64,000 nucleotides of DNA from Oncomelania hupensis (Eukaryota; Mollusca; Gastropoda; Littorinimorpha; Pomatiopsidae). The stretch is taken from positions 12,829,102 to 12,893,101 of the forward strand of contig CM072513.1 in the NCBI GenBank assembly GCA_036898135.1. Reading direction: 5' to 3'. Both the position numbers and the translations under genes were made by a program. Below the pieces are notes generated by a model. It saw nothing but the letters and a program-made list of their open reading frames with translations, was not told where the DNA came from and did no database searches. Shown piece by piece: positions 63,389-64,000 of this stretch (the stretch's first letter is position 1; each line of letters begins with the position of its first letter).

Positions 63389-63651
63389 CACGTTAACATA
63401 GCATCCTTTTTCCAGCAGATAATCTACGATATCCATGGTCTGATAACCTGAGGCACAGGCCGCATGCAGCAGATGTTTACTGGCCGGTGTTTCACTGATG
63501 GTGGGAGGACTCAAATCATCGATGGGAACATCACGCAGACACTTGCATTTCCCTGTACGCACTTGCTCCAGCACCAGGTCCAGTTCTGCGGGCTCTGTGT
63601 TCTCGATTTTGGTGGGGTGTTGCTCAAAAAACCGCCCACAGCTGCAGCTCT
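63389..63651 (-). CDS. first ankyrin exon seen of the ankyrin-SOCS gene (5' end off-window)
   Basis: The proposed acceptor is GATCACACAG before AGAGCTGC, with AG two bases further a possible alternative. The donor is AACGTG|GTGAGT in phase 0. It encodes an N-terminal, Cys-containing linker (CSCGRFFEQHPTKIENTEPA, VRTGKCKCLRDVP) and the first ankyrin repeat (SKHLLHAACASGYQTMDIVD, YLLEKGCYVNV). The incoming phase is 2, so at least one more exon lies upstream, beyond the window or unrecognised in its last 350 bases. Together the six exons give about 544 residues with about 12 ankyrin repeats. Confidence 0.8.
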
Positions 63652-64000
63652 CTGTGTGATCTGTTCATAGAAGATTATAATGGTATAATTTAACCAAAAT
63701 CATATAAACCTGATCATTAAAACCAAACCTACATTACTAAATCTAACTGTAAAACTTAAGGAGCAAAATTGCAACACATTTCATTTTATATTCAACATCC
63801 TACATAAAAAAAAATCTAAAATAAGAAATTCAAAATTTAGAAAATTTCAAATTAACCACTGCCAAAGCATGTAATTTAATGTTCCATAAATAAACAGATT
63901 CTTCTTCTACAAACTCTGTGCAATATATGAAATGAAATCAATACATTGTTATTCAATAACTTTTATTTTTATGTGATTATAAAATACATGCTAATATACA
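63652..64000. other. AT-rich intron end, nothing recognised
   Basis: No exon, repeat or RNA is seen up to the edge of the window. Confidence 0.5.

Overview
The window is eukaryotic and reads like an AT-rich invertebrate genome, most probably a gastropod or other mollusc. This is inferred from intron-split genes, dense microsatellites and non-LTR/DIRS/hAT-like repeats of kinds common in molluscs. Nothing looks bacterial or viral, and species cannot be named from sequence alone.

Two host genes can be supported. On the plus strand, three exons (11752-12057, 12422-12573, 16823-17210) join in matching phase. They encode an acidic, then Gln-rich, then Met/Pro/Gly-rich C-terminal region of an unrecognised protein. 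On the minus strand, six exons (63651 down to 44802) join in perfect phase into about 12 ankyrin repeats followed by a SOCS-box-like C-terminus. This is probably an ASB-type substrate adaptor of a Cullin-RING ubiquitin ligase, and its 5' end lies off the right edge. The first 67 bases may be the end of a third gene.

Most of the rest is mobile DNA, and much of it can be dated by nesting. (1) 1.4-9.6 kb: a minus-strand LINE of the molluscan endonuclease-RT type, split by a CR1/L2-like LINE (1929-4918) and a Rex1-like LINE (6691-9095), each with its own target-site duplication. (2) 9.9-16 kb: TIR elements in and just upstream of the plus-strand gene, including two members of a CAGACCTG-TIR family that carry only an N-terminal zinc-finger-like ORF. 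(3) 18-23 kb: a 2.8-kb element with long inverted repeats, itself invaded by a hAT-type MITE and a retroposon. (4) 18-47 kb: nine copies of an unclassified retroposon family, called X here (about 590-707 bp when long), five of them with clear TSDs of 10-14 bp and two of those copies nested one inside the other. (5) 29.2-32.5 kb: a pogo/Tigger-like element. (6) 32.7-34.0 kb: a hAT-like element with a BED/coiled-coil ORF. (7) 39.5-44.2 kb: a DIRS-type retroelement with inverted terminal repeats and internal complementary region intact, but without the tyrosine recombinase ORF. (8) 45-58.9 kb: the 13.7-kb last intron of the ankyrin gene, filled with LINE fragments, two Nimb/I-type LINE copies with RNase H, and further TIR elements.

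The most unusual signals are: the recurrent retention of only an N-terminal DNA-binding ORF in otherwise gutted TIR elements; retroposon family X with two alternative starts at similar motifs; a SINE that joins a tRNA-like promoter to a 5S rRNA-like segment; the recombinase-less DIRS element; a 140-bp near-perfect hairpin built around the 3' end of family X; and a dispersed repeat rich in nuclear-receptor half-sites.
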